From: Eurosta solidaginis
Taxonomy: Eukaryota; Arthropoda; Insecta; Diptera; Tephritidae
Length of the DNA: 64,000 nt
Assembly (NCBI RefSeq): GCF_040869045.1
Contig: NC_090323.1
Span: forward strand, 176,164,083-176,228,082
Reading direction: 5' to 3'
Shown here in pieces: positions 10,701 to 22,483 of the stretch (within the stretch, counting starts at the first letter, position 1; the number at the start of each line of letters is the position of its first letter). Both the position numbers and the translations under genes were made by a program. The notes under the pieces are model-generated. The model had not been told where the DNA came from. It was given only the letters and a program-made list of their open reading frames with translations, and did no database searches.

Positions 10701-12054
10701 AGATACACTGTATCAATTCCCTACTGAGAGCAAATACCTCACATAGAGGAATATTATCGGGTAGGATAATGTCTAAGCTATCTTTTTTATCTTACATGTA
10801 AAGGTGAATGCAATTTCGAAAATTGTATAGGAGTAAGTTTCATATAGTTTTGTAGGGGTTTATAAAAATGAAGATATTGAAATCGGACGGTCAGGTGAAA
10901 GAAAAACTAAATTTTTTATAAAAACTTATCTCAAAATACATTATGTTCTTAATAAAAAGATAAAACTAGCAGCATTTACAACAATATCACCTGTTGTGGA
11001 ATAACACCTTCTTTAAATTATTTGCATATTTTCTTTAAGACTGTGTAAAGGAGAGTAGAGTCGCAGATATAGCAGGGTAGTTTATCGGTTATTACAGAAT
11101 TCCCTGAACCCAGCGTAATGACCTAATCAATTAAATCCTCTTTATGTCGTCCACGACGCTTTCATACACAAAATTTTTCTTCCCTGGAATATTATGTGGC
11201 TTAGGTTTTAATGAAAAACGTTTGGCAAAATATGAAACATATTAGATATTTTCTGAAACTCATTTATTTTCTGTATACAAATGAGGGCGAAATAACTAAA
11301 ATTATTTTCCTCTTCCTAACTGGTGCTTAATTGTTTGAACGGGGCTTCTGAATCATCGAAGGAAACCAGTCATTACGTGGTTTCGGGAGCTGATATGAAT
11401 TGCTCCAACAATGGAATTTAAATCGTTTTCCACTTGACCCAAAAACGAAGGAGGGTTTAAAAGACTTATAAGGTATAATCGAAACAGTTGTCCTGTTGTC
11501 ACGTTATTTAAATTTTTCCAAAAAATTGTTAAGTAAATTATAAATTAAAAATTAAATCAAATAAATGCTTTCATACATTTAAAATCAATGAGGGCAATTC
11601 CTCCTTAATTCATTCAAAGAGGGTTTCTTTTTATTCTGCTTTCATAATCGATAACAATAAATTGGGCTCTTCACCACTTTTTCAGAAAACTGACTGATTA
11701 AGTAATTCAAAACTATCATCCTCGCAACACTAACAGTATTTCTTGTGCATTTTTTAATACCAGTCTGCAATCCGTGCATATTCATTTTGCTGAAATCAAC
11801 TTTGTCAGCCACTGTTACCATCAATTCATTTAATACGTTCCAGAAAAACGTACATACATAGGGAACAAATACAAATTAAATTGTACAATATTCAAAAATT
11901 TAAAGCTATGTAGAAATGTTGTGAAATTCCAATGAAAGTTGTTGGAAGTCCAACGAAATGCTGTTCATATTGTCGTATAAATAATGCATCATGCATATTT
12001 GAAATTAAAATGAAAATCATTTTGTCTCTTCCTCGCTGCACCACGTGCACCTTT
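10701..12054. other. Intron-like DNA with a tiny LINE scrap
   Basis: AT-rich, no gene seen. At about 11405-11455 the minus strand reads as a fragment resembling RWKDQVENDLN, the C-terminal motif of the RTE-like LINE at 3600-9765. It is too short for a firm call. Confidence 0.45.
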
Positions 12055-13339
12055 TATACTCAGTTGAGCAGAGCTCACAGAGTATACTAACTTTGATTGG
12101 ATAGCGGTTAGTTGTACAGGTATAAAGGAATCCAGATAGATATAGACTTCCATATATCAAAATCATCAGGATCGAAAAAAAATGTGATTGAGCCATGTCC
12201 GTCCGTCCGTCTGTCCGTTAACACGATGACTTGAGTAAATTTTGAGGTATCTTGATGAAATCTGGTATATAGGTTCCTGGATACTCATCTCAGATCGCTT
12301 TTCAAAATGAACGATATCTTACTATAACCGCGCCCACTTTTTCGATATCTAAAATTTCGAAAAACCGAAAAAGTGCGATAATTCATTAACAAAGACGCAT
12401 AAAGCGATAAAACTTGGTAAATGAGTTGAAATTATGACACAAAATAGAAAATAAGCAAAATTTTGAACAATGGGCGTGGCACAGCCCACTTTTAAAAGAA
12501 GGTAATTCAAAAGTTTTGCAAGCTGTAATTTGGCAGCCGTTGAAGATGTCATGATGAAATTTAGCAGGAATTTTACTCCTATTACTATATGTATGCCTAA
12601 TAAAAATTAGCAAAATTGGAGAGCGACTACGCCCACTTAAAAAAATATTTTTTTAAGGTCAAATTTTAACAAAAAAATTTAATATCTTTACAGTTTATTC
12701 GACTCCAGCAATGATATGGTGCAATAAAATACAAAAATAAAAGAAAATTTCAAAGTGGGCGTGGCTCCGCCCTTTTTCATTTAAATTGTCTAGGATAATT
12801 TTAATGCCATAAGTCGAACAAAAATGTACCAATCCTTGTGAAATTTGGTAGGGGCTTAGATTCTAGGACGATAACTGTTTTCTATGAAAAAGGGTGAAAT
12901 CGGTTGAAGCCATGCTCAGTTTTTATACACACTCGACCGTCTGTCCTCCCGTTCGGCCGTTAACACGATAACTTGAGCAAAAATCGATATATCTTTACTA
13001 AACTCAGTTCACGTACTGATCTGAACTCACTTAATCTTGGTATAAAAAATGGCCGAAATCGGACTTTGACCACGACCAATTTTTCGATATCTAAAATTAC
13101 GAAAAATTAAAAAATGCCATAATTCTATATCAAATATGAAAAAAGGGACGAAACATGGTAATTGGGTTGGTTTATTGACGCAAAATATAACTTAGAAAAA
13201 AAACTTTGTAAAATGGGTGTGACACCTACCATATTAAGTAAAAGAAAATGAAAAAGTTATGCAGGGTGAAATCCAAAGCCCAAAGCTCTCAGCTGAGTAT
13301 GTAAGGAGGGTTACACCCGAACTTAGGCTTCCTTACTTG
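12055..13339 (+). mobile_element. DINE-1/Helentron-like element (H1) without satellite
   Basis: Starts TATACTCAGTTGAGCAGAGC, has CATGTCCGTCCGTCCGTCTG at about 12195 and the CGCCCACTTTT blocks. It ends CTCTCAGCTGAGTATG, a degenerate terminal palindrome (GGTTACACCCGAAC) and CTTCCTTACTT. The body matches the 5189 copy. The 130-bp tandem array is wholly absent: sequence passes from CAGGGTGAAATCC straight to the terminal motif. It is flanked by T-rich sequence on both sides. Confidence 0.8.
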
Positions 13340-13847
13340 TTTCATTTTGCTTACTTCAAATGGCATTGACAGTCAGGGTCATTGGTTTTTCGTTATTGTC
13401 TTAGAAGTATTTGAATTTCTTATTCAAATATTAAACTTGTTGTCAGAAGTATTTGAGTTTAATTTATTCATTCTATTTTGAAATTTCTGTTCTTTCCCTT
13501 AAATTTAGTTATCTTTAAATCAACTCGTGTTGAGCAATCCGTACTGTAAATGCGTTTAAATTTTGTGAATGGTTGTTGTCAGATATAACTTGATAGCATT
13601 TGTAAAAAAAGCAAATGTGTTAGAATATTTTTTTTTTTAATCTTTCAGTAGTTCAGAAATACATTTGCTACGAGGTGAATTCATTCTTTGAGGTAGGCAA
13701 GAATCTTAACCGTTTGACTTGAGCTGACATCATGTCATTTTATGCTACCAGAGTGAATATAAACAGATTAATTTTTTTTTTCGCTAGCTGACACTCGTGT
13801 CAAACCCGTATATCGGGCTCTTTCTATTACAGTATCCATATCATATG
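13340..13847. other. No gene seen
   Basis: AT-rich sequence with no recognised feature. Confidence 0.5.
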
Positions 13848-14524
13848 TCAGAGTAACGCTCGTCCCACTACTACTTTGCTACTTTTCTCAATTGCGAGTT
13901 CAGGGCATTTGACATTGTGAACTGGGTTCGTCGCGTATATATCGGCATATGACTTTGCCGACTCTTTGTCGAAGACTGTGAGAACATTTTTATGCTCTAT
14001 TGGTTCAAACGACTGCATTCTTGTGGTTCCGATTTCTTCATAGTACTTACGGAGATGACTCCCCATGCTTCTATGAGGCGTGCTTTTCAATCAGATGCTC
14101 AGGTTTCTGGATATTTAACAGAAACTGTTTGTTCAGTAAATGAGTTTATCTCCTTTATGAGCTTCAATGTGTGAGTTATGTTCCGGTGACATAAGAAAAC
14201 ATCCCGTGACAGTTCTGACAGCAGTGTTTTAACAGCTTCCATCAGTATTTTTCTTTTAGGCTCGGCAACAGTAGATATGTGCGTTTTTTTGTTTCTGCCC
14301 CAACTGCTTAGAGATTTGTTACAGATCTGAACTATGGGTGAAATTGCGGGTGCATGCTCTCCAAAATCCATTATGGAGTCATTATCGAACGTCATACCCA
14401 TTAATTTTGTTTGGCGGAATATTGGCATCACAGTGCCATTTACGTGAATGCACAATATTGCCGGCATTTGACACGTCCAAGTCACAAATAAGATCAACGA
14501 AAAGTTGGTTGGTGATGCCGTCAA
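13848..14524 (-). pseudogene. Jockey-like LINE fragment (RT thumb region)
   Basis: On the minus strand 14524-14099 reads TWTCQMPAILCIHVNGT and then FRQTKLMGMTFDND, aligning by eye with TWTSQMSTILYIHVDG and HPKILGVTFDQD of the LINE at 46540-50140. Similarity continues through FGEHAPAISPIVQ and FLCHRNITHTLKLIKE. A frame change at about 14095 leads into TPHRSMGSHLRKYYEEIG, the counterpart of TPPRGLRSHVRKHF. Only the part after the RT catalytic motifs remains, so it cannot be active. It is a much older copy than the 46540 one. Confidence 0.75.
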
Positions 14525-15123
14525 GTACGGGAGACAAACATATTGGAAATACTTAGAAAATAGTTGTTCATTTTACAGTATTGTTCATGTATGGAAAAAG
14601 CATAACATGTTGTCACTACCATACAGTCATTGGCACAAGAAAAAAGAGCAACTGCTTCTAGTGAGAAAAGGAGCTTCGAGATATAAAAACTAAAGAATAT
14701 ATCTTTGTTCAGATTATCAAAACAATAACTTAAAGTGATGTGAACAAGTTTTTTATAAAAAATTGATCAGCCGGGTGTAAGTCGGTTTGAAAAGAAAATA
14801 ACAAAATCAGCTAATGCGATGAGCCAACCATGTAATTGAGCCATGGATATTATGATCACTAATTTTAAAACTTTACGATTAACCTTGCTTTATTGTTGAA
14901 ATTGAGAAATGAAAATTATAAAAAGTTTTCCTGGGAATTTTACTTTTTTGCTGCGCAGACTTCAAAGAACTGCAAAACCGCCCTTTTCTGTTGCTTTATC
15001 GCAAACCGCCATTTCGGTAAATTTCAGCAATACTGAAATAAATTACGCTGCGGCGAGAAGGGCAGCAAAGAAACAGTCACACACTGCCTGTGTGAATACC
15101 CAGCTCTAGCACATACGAGGTTT
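14525..15123. other. No gene seen
   Basis: AT-rich sequence. Short ORFs at 14505-14693 and 14909-15109 have no recognisable features. Confidence 0.5.
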
Positions 15124-15339
15124 CTAACTACGTGCAGTTATATACTGCCGGAATTTAGGAAAGTAGGTAAATGTTCTATAAGAGATATCAGCAAGATCAT
15201 TGTCCGCTCTAAAGGCTTCGATTGGAGTACCTATTAGCCATAATAATAAAAGAGCAGCAATAAACGTGTAGCAGAATGTCTCCCCATGCCCTTTGGATTG
15301 GATCTTTGGTGACCGCGCGCCACAGCAACCAAACAACAT
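15124..15339 (-). CDS. Unrecognised 71-residue ORF with one hydrophobic segment (candidate exon)
   Basis: An intact minus-strand ORF from ATG to stop. It has a Cys/Gly-rich basic N-terminus (MLFGCCGARSPK), a hydrophobic stretch of about 18 residues at positions 25-43 (TFIAALLLLWLIGTPIEA) that could be a membrane segment or signal anchor, and a mixed C-terminus. It is not built from any repeat I found and its composition is more protein-like than neighbouring ORFs. It could be a small gene, one exon of a larger host gene, or chance. I do not recognise the family, and no Kozak or splice evidence settles it. Confidence 0.25.
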   Translation of the reverse strand: MLFGCCGARSPKIQSKGHGETFCYTFIAALLLLWLIGTPIEAFRADNDLADISYRTFTYFPKFRQYITARS

Positions 15340-16488
15340 TGTTTGTACTTTCTTAGGTTAAAATTATTGGGCTACCAAGTTGCATACTAAAAAAAATTTA
15401 GTTAACTCTAATTAAAAAATGCAAAAGTGTCCTAAAATTTTCTTAAGTGTTTTCGTTATAAAGAGCCATTGCTATTTTTTGTTCGCTGCTGTAGTTAACT
15501 GAACCAAATCATTTTTAGATACCTTTAATATCTGAAAGGCCCGCAAATGAAATAGCCACTTAAGCAAAAACTAAAGAGTGAAAGGACTTTAAATTTAATG
15601 ACCCTAATCAAAGCTCCATATTTGCTAGTAAATTGCTAACATTTCAGCAAATAACCAAACATTTCTCCACACTAATGCGGCCAGGTTGTTGTGCTTAAAG
15701 TTTATAGTTAAAAAATTCATTAAACCACAAGGGAAATTAAAAGCAGGGTTTCCATGCAAACTAATTCAAAATATACTTAAGCTCAAAATCCATCACCACC
15801 TTATAAAAACTACAGTGCTACTTATTTATTTGAAATATATATATGTATACAGTGTATGTATATTATTTATATGTATTCACAACAACCAATCCCTTACAAA
15901 GGTAATTTCGATAAATTAATAGCATAAAAGAAACAAATAAAAAAAAAAAAAACCATCTAACGAACTTGCTGCCAAACCAAATCAAGTACACATTCTTAGG
16001 TAATGAAAAGCTCTTCGAAAAGACAATGTACCTAGCTGTATATGTATATTGTAACGAGTTTTGGGAATTCTGATTACTATGCACCTTCTGCTAACGTTCG
16101 AATCGCTGAAATGTCGTATAAATAACTCCAATATTTAGTATTGCAAAATGGTCGTTATTTAGACTACTTTGCGAGTAGTAATTCACAGCTAAAATTATTT
16201 AATATCGTGCTTAAACCAAACTGAGTAGTTATTGCTCAGTTTGTGCTGCTTGTATATATTTTGTTGCCTCGTTGGCATATTTCTCCAAAGGTCTAGACTT
16301 TTCACGAACATGGAATAATTGTATCGCATACTTGGGTATTTAGCTCTGTGCGTGTGCATGTGTGAGTAACAAATTCTGCTCTTAGCTGATGACTACATAT
16401 GTGTATGTGAGATATCTCTTCACTTTAAACTGCTAGTTATGTGTGTGAAACATTCTTCGTCGCCTTTGATGTGTTCTTGTGGCTGCTT
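15340..16488. other. No gene seen
   Basis: AT-rich intron-like DNA with a short TA microsatellite near 15835-15870. Nothing else recognised. Confidence 0.5.
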
Positions 16489-16849
16489 ATAAATAAATAA
16501 ATGTAAGGCGCGATAACCTCCGAAGAGATCTAAGGCTGAGCTTCTCTTCCAATTTGCGTCGTGCTCCTCTTGATTTTCCCTACAAATTGGCCGGACGGGA
16601 CCTACATGTTTTATGCCGACTCCGAACGGCATCTGCAAGGCAGATGAGTTTTCCCTGAGAGCTTTTCATGGCAGAAATACACCCGGAGCGCTTGCCAAAC
16701 ACTGCCGAGGGCGACCCCGTTTAGAAAAATTTTATTCTAATTTAAAAACCTTATTTCTAAAATTTTGACGTTGCTTTGCCCGGAGTGCGAACCCAGGGCA
16801 TACGGTGTGGTAGGCGGAGCACGCTACCATGATACTACGGTGGCCGCCA
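16489..16849 (-). mobile_element. tRNA-derived SINE (family S1), best full-length copy
   Basis: Reading the minus strand from 16849, the head GGCCACCGTAGTATC is followed by ATGGTAGCGTGCTCC (A-box-like) and GGGTTCGCACTCCGG (B-box-like), the spacing of a Pol III tRNA promoter. The body carries the GGCAAAGCAACGTCAAAATT, CTCATCTGCCTTGCAGATGC and TAAAACATGTAGGTCCCG blocks and ends in an (ATTT)n tail at 16489-16501. At about 360 bp it is the longest copy and a good family reference. The SINE promoter resembles a tRNA but folds poorly as one, so this is not a tRNA gene. Confidence 0.85.
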
Positions 16850-17776
16850 CTTGTGGCTGCTTGCTTTTTTGTTATTGTGCATTTATTTAGTAACAGCATA
16901 GCTATACTAGCATTCGCGACAATATAAAATAGTTTGATTAGATTGGTAATTATAGGGAAAAATTAAGTGAATACTAGATCTTTTTGGAGGTTTGTGTGTA
17001 TGTAACTATTTTATCCTAAATGATAAAAATTGTTACGTATACGCAGAGGTGCCCGTTTTTTTCTGGTGAAACAGCTAGGATTGCATGTAATTGCATGGGT
17101 CCTTTAAACCAACGTGATTAATTCAATGGAGTAAGAAATAATTCCATAAAAAACACCTTGCTGCCGTAGGTCTTGATCCCTTTGTGATTTGGAGAAAAAA
17201 GCCTGAACATACAATAATTTTCTGAAAGGTTATGCACAATAAAGGTAAATAGAAGTCGCATTGCTTCGAGGCCTAATAAGTAATAAATATTTATTCAATA
17301 AAAACAGGGAGAAAATTTTCGTCTAGTAAGACAATGGCACCTGACTGGTGAACGCATTGGCGGTGGCATGAGAATAATCTACAGAATTGGATAGTTTTCC
17401 ATAAATAGAATAATTTAAAGTGAATGGATTGTTGGCGCCCATGTAGAAAGGAAAAACGTGAGTCGGAACGGCGCGCTCCCGATCGGCGTCAGTTATCGCG
17501 CAAAATAGGATATGTGGCGTGACTTGTTATGAAACGGCCAAACCCGCTTAGGCAGTTAAGCGCCAATCACTGATGATTAGGCACGAAGTTTTCTATTAAA
17601 TTGAATTTAAGATCCAAGGTTAAGGGGGTTGCTGCCATAGATTTCTAGCCTGCACCAGTTTTTCAGTATCTGATTGCTGTTACCTAGGGTAATCTATTAA
17701 ATGTTATAAATAGTCGTGATACTAATTAGAAAAGCATTGCTACTACCTACCACATTTTGGCTTATAAATTTATTTA
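16850..17776. other. No gene seen; possible LINE 3' scrap
   Basis: At about 17450-17560 the plus strand reads WRDLL and NGQTRLGS in one frame, reminiscent of LINE C-termini, followed by TTAAGCGCCAATCA. A similar GGTTAAACGCCAATTAAG tail ends the LINE scrap at 32800-33125. Too short to assign. Confidence 0.35.
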
Positions 17777-18171
17777 GCGGGTTAGGGGGTTTAGAATATA
17801 CACGCGGCAGGTATGCCTGTCGTAAGAGGCGACTAAAATACCAAATTTATTCAAGGGGTTGTGCAGCACAATCCTTTCAAGGGATTGCCATCGCATTAAA
17901 TAGCTTCACCAACCCAATTGTCTACCTCATCTACCCGTATCGAATCCTGTTTCTTTAACAGTCGAGGCTCTGAAGACCCCAAGTTCCTCATGGAGTGCGC
18001 TATGGCCTAGAAGGTTTCATGTGGTCATACCAAATCGTTCGCGAGATGGTCGGACTAGTCCTTTAATGGTGCTTGTTACCGGAACGTACCGGATCTGTAT
18101 TCGGCAAAGGACCATCAACTTTACACTCCCCAAGGCCTTCGGGTAGTGTCCTTATCACAACAACAACAAAA
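17777..18171 (+). mobile_element. Structured repeat (family T) with (CAA)n tail
   Basis: Copy 1 of a roughly 400-bp repeat shared with 37258-37667 (same strand) and 19591-19911 (reverse). Landmarks are GCGGGTTAGG, GTATGCCTGTCGTAAGAGGC, CCTGTTTCTTTAACAG, GAGATGGTCGGACTAG, CCGGATCTGTATTCGGC, CCCCAAGGCCTTCGGG and a CAACAACAACAA tail. Several landmarks are hairpins. The tail and lack of ORF suggest a SINE or a LINE 3' end moved by target-primed reverse transcription. The origin of the head is unknown to me; it has no convincing A and B boxes. Confidence 0.7.
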
Positions 18172-19429
18172 ACAGGAAACTTTTTCTATCAATTGTTACT
18201 GTACAATTGGTTTTGAAATAAAAGAAACAAAAATTAACTCATACCCACACACATTCCCTAGATACTCTATTAGTTTTAATTTCAACTTTCAGGGGAACAT
18301 AGTCAAATTTGTACATGTCGTGGGCAAGACTTCCCTACGTATTCAATAAAGGCTTATAATCTAATAAAATTTTTAAGAATATATTTATAAATTGGTATAT
18401 TTTTATTGATTACAAAGCTGATTTAATTGATTACAAAGCTCTTTCAATGGAAATATGCCTCAAATAGCAAGTCTAAATTTTTTGATATATATATATATTT
18501 ACATGTGTAACAAAAAACAAAAAAAAGCAAAATAAGAGGAAAAGTATAAACCAGAATCTCATTTCCACTATAACGGCCATTGATTATAATTAATTGAATA
18601 TTGATGTTATCCCAACTGAGCAGTAAGTAACACAGCTGCAGATGCCAAAATGTTGGATTACATGAGCTTACAAAAATCCAAATACTCATGAGGGCTGTAT
18701 ATACTATTTGGTATATCTAACCAGAACACGCATAATTGTATCTATAAATGTAGACTGATGTATCTACAAACAAGTTTGTGAGTCATTAAGCTTCCACCTG
18801 ATGTCCGTTTCAGGGTTTATGCACGACCGTCTAGGGCAATGTGTTTATCCTTTTTCCAATACATTAAACAGGTGCACAGCTAAATAGGCAACGCCATGTG
18901 ACTAACTTTGAATGTAGTATGCAACTAGATGGTAGATTTCATTATAATCACACCTTAGCATCTCAACAAACTATTACATACTATTACATATACATAAAGG
19001 TGGTTAACTTTTGGTATCCAACTGTTCATTAAGCTTGATTTAGAAAAATTAGGAAAATAAAAACAATAACAGTTATGTATGTTGAGTAATATAAGACACT
19101 TATTTATATGATACTCCTATCATGGTGTATATCTATACGTAGAGGACTCGTAAATACATTTTGTCGTTATATATTTGTAAGCTTATTAGTTCAGGTAATC
19201 ACTAACTATAGCATAGAACTTACGTTATTGCAGCAATACAACGAAATAAGTGAGGAAATCTTAGTACGGGTGCTACAGAACGTTATATACAGAGCTGTGT
19301 GGCCTCACATATACATATATTAAGGAGAGTGTATAGATAAATATCCTTAACATCAACCAGTAGGAAAACTGCTTCTGCTACTGTATGAAGGGCCTTTTTA
19401 TGTATTTATATACCTCTTCAAACTTTTTT
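18172..19429. other. No gene seen
   Basis: AT-rich intron-like DNA with a TA run at about 18485-18500. Confidence 0.5.
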
Positions 19430-19590
19430 CTCCATATCAGGAGAAAATTAAGAGTCACCCCGCCAAGAGAGGAGAGTCGCTGTCTTTCCAGAGCGATGCA
19501 TTTGCAGAGAATGTGAACTGACGTTTCATCCTTCAGCTCAGAAACGTGACAGATTTGTACAACTGACAGATTTTACTTACTTGAGGGATA
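19430..19590 (-). pseudogene. RNase H-type LINE, C-terminal scrap
   Basis: On the minus strand a single frame reads SELKDETSVHILCKCIALE, then RQRLSSLGG and LIWRKKFEEVY. This is the layout of the C-terminal Cys-rich motif (DET..H.LC.C.AL..R...LG) that follows the RNase H domain in R1/LOA-type LINEs. A longer relative lies at 56040-56440. Only about 50 codons remain. It directly abuts the structured repeat at 19591. Confidence 0.5.
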
Positions 19591-19911
19591 TGTTGTTGTT
19601 GTTGTTGTTGTAGCGATAAGGTTGCTTCCCGAAGGCTTTGGGGAGTGTTATCGATGTGATGGTCCTTTGCCGGATACAGATCCGGTACGCTCCGGTAACA
19701 CAGCACCATTAAGGTGCTGGCCCGACCATCTCGGGAACGATTTATGTGGCCACATTAAACCTTCAGGCCATCCCCTCCCTCCCCAACCCCAAGTTCCATA
19801 AGGAGCTTAGGGTCGCCAGAGCCTCGTCTGTTAGTGAAACAGGATTCGCCGCGGATAGGTGAGGTTGACAATTGGGTTTGGAGAAGCTATATGTTGCGCT
19901 GGCAACCTGCG
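19591..19911 (-). mobile_element. Structured repeat (family T), reverse truncated copy
   Basis: Starts with the (TTG)n complement of the tail (19591-19610), then CCGAAGGCTTTGGGG, GCCGGATACAGATCCGG, AGCACCATTAAGGTGCT and CCGACCATCTCGGG, all hairpins shared with the copy at 37258-37667. The 5' part, including the GTCGTAAGAGG stem, is missing: the copy stops at about 19911, where an H1 element begins. Confidence 0.75.
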
Positions 19912-19917
19912 GAACCA

Positions 19918-21511
19918 AGGGTGACTCTAGAATGTTTGTACGATATGGGTATCAAACGAAAGGTGTTAGTGAGCATTTTAAGAGGGAGTGGGCATTAGGT
20001 CTATAGGTGGACGCCTTTTCGAGATATCGCCATTAGGGTGGGACAGGGGTGACTCTGGTATGTGTTTGTACGATAGGGATATCAAATTAAAGGTATTAAT
20101 GAGGGTTTTAAAAGCGAGTGGCCCTTAGATGTATATGTGAAAGCGTTCTCGCGATATCGACCAAAATGTGGACCAGGTGATCCAGAAAATCATCTGTCGG
20201 GTACTGCTAATTTATTTATATATGCAATACCACTAACAGTATTCCTGCCAAGATTCCAAGGGCTGTTGATTTCGCCTTGTAGAACTTTTTCATTTTCTTC
20301 TACTTAATATGGTAGGTGTCACACCCATTTTACAAAGTTTTTTCCAAAGTTATATTTTGCGTCAATAAACCAATCCAGTTACCATGTTTCATCCCTTTTT
20401 TCGTATTTGGTATAGAATTATGGCATTTTTTTCATTTTTCGTAATTTTCGATATCGATAAAGTGGGCGTCGTTATGGTCAGATTTCGCCCATTTTTTATA
20501 CCAAGAAAAAGTGAGTTCAGGTAAGTACATGGACTAAGTTTAGTAAAGATATATCGGATTTTGCTCAAGTTATTGTGTTAACGGCCGAGCGGAAGGACAG
20601 ACGGTGGACTGTGTATAAAAACTGGGCGTGGCTTCCACCGATTTCGCCCATTTTCACAGAGAACAGTTACCGTGATAGAATCTATGCTCCTACCAAATTT
20701 GAGAGGGATTGGTAAATTTTTGTTCGACTTATGGCAATAAAAGTATTCTAGACAAACTAAATGAAAATGGGCGGAGCCACGCCCATTTTGCAATTTTCTT
20801 TTATTTTTGTATTTTGTTGCATCATATCATTACTGGAGTTGAATTTTGACTTAATTTACTTATATACAGTAAAGATATTAAATTTTTTGTTAAAATTTGA
20901 ATTAAAAAAAATTTTTTTTTAAAAAGTGGGCGTGTTCTTTATCCAATTTTGCTAATTTTTATTTAGCACATATAGAGTAATATTAGTAACGTTCCTGCCA
21001 AATTTCATCATGATATCTTCAACGACTGCCAAATTACAGCTTGCAAAACTTTTAAATTACCTTCTTGTAAAAGTGGGCGGTGCCACGCCCATTGTCCAAA
21101 ATCTTACTAATTTTCTATTCTGCGTCATAACGCCAACCCATCTACCAAGTTTCGTCGCTTTATCTGTCTTTTGTAATGAATTATCGCACTTTTTCGGTTT
21201 TTCGAAATTTTCGATATCGAAAAAGTGGGCGTGGTTATAGTCCGATATCGTTCATTTTAAATAGCGATCTGAGATGAGTGCTCAGGAACCTACATACCAA
21301 ATTTCATCAAGATACCTCAAAATTTACTCAAGTTATCGTGTTAACGGACGGACGGACGGACGGACGGACATGGCTCAATCAAATTTTTTTTCGATCCTGA
21401 TTATTTTGATATATGGAAGTCTATATCTATCTCGATTCCTTTATATATGTACAACCAACCGTTATCCAATCAAACTTAATATACTCTGTGAGCTCTGCTC
21501 AACTGAGTATA
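19918..21511 (-). mobile_element. DINE-1/Helentron-like element (H1), reverse, 5'-broken
   Basis: In reverse, beginning inside the 130-bp repeat region (about two units, 19918-20170) with the terminal palindrome lost. It then shows the GTGGGCGTGG and GCCACGCCCATT blocks and five GGAC units plus CATGGCTCAATC at 21345-21380. It closes with GAGCTCTGCTCAACTGAGTATA (to 21511), the exact complement of the H1 start. The missing end meets the structured repeat at 19911, so one insertion has truncated the other or they recombined. Confidence 0.8.
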
Positions 21512-22483
21512 AATATAGCACCCGAGGAATGTCGATGAAGACAAAACAAAAAAAAAATACAGTTGAGCGTTAGCTACAGCAAATTAATCCAAATCATTTG
21601 ACTCCTGACATGGCACATGTTGATAAGTATGTATGTATGTATGAATAAATAGACACAGCCATATGGGCATACAACATAGAAGGGTAAACGAGGGATATGC
21701 AAGCGTACCAGAAGCAACAGCTGAACTTGAACGAAAATAGCACGAAAAGGGGATACAGATTTTTTTTGTATTCCTTGTTTGTATGTATGCATAGTAAATA
21801 TGTGTAAGGGAAATATTTATGTATGCACAACGAAACAATAGCACACCTGTTATAAATCCAATGTTATTTTAGCAATAGGTTTAGGCTTATGAAAGAGAAA
21901 TGGTGAAATTGTAGCCAGACGTTAAATTCAATTTAGGGCCAAATTATGTACGAGTCATTTCTTCTGGTGTGGACCAATCTTTGTATCATAAAAGAGCATT
22001 CATTCACTTCAATGAGTGACAGTCAACTTGAATACTTTTATGAAATTTTTGGTATTCTGTAATGGTGACAATGAATATGAGTGCCTGTGACGCAAAGTTT
22101 AGCGGCGTTATGTATAATCTAGCCCTTGAACTGCTTGCCGTTTTTATGCGAGTGTGCGGTGATTGGCATTAAATTCAAATAAATCTCAAAGTGTATATTC
22201 GACACCTTGGTAGACAGGTTCAATAATATAGCAAATAAGCTTAGCTGACACTTGGTAGTTTTGCTGAGTATATAATACATATATTGAAGTAGTGAAATTT
22301 TAGATTTTATTATTTTGCCTAAGGACGAAAAGAAACAAGTGATGTGTGACACAGTAAAAAAATATTAAAACCTCGGTTTGTAGCAATTAAATAAACCTAT
22401 AAAGTTCTTACGGTTAACTTTTATGAAATGCGTTACTTAAACTACTTGTTTACAGCGACAGCAGTATATTATAAATATATTGA
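21512..22483. other. No gene seen
   Basis: AT-rich sequence; the overlapping minus-strand ORFs at 21574-21844 are featureless. Confidence 0.5.

Noticed and set aside
10421..10716. Minus-strand Phe/Leu/Ser-rich ORFs
   Set aside because: Reverse complement of a purine-rich tract; compositional artefact.
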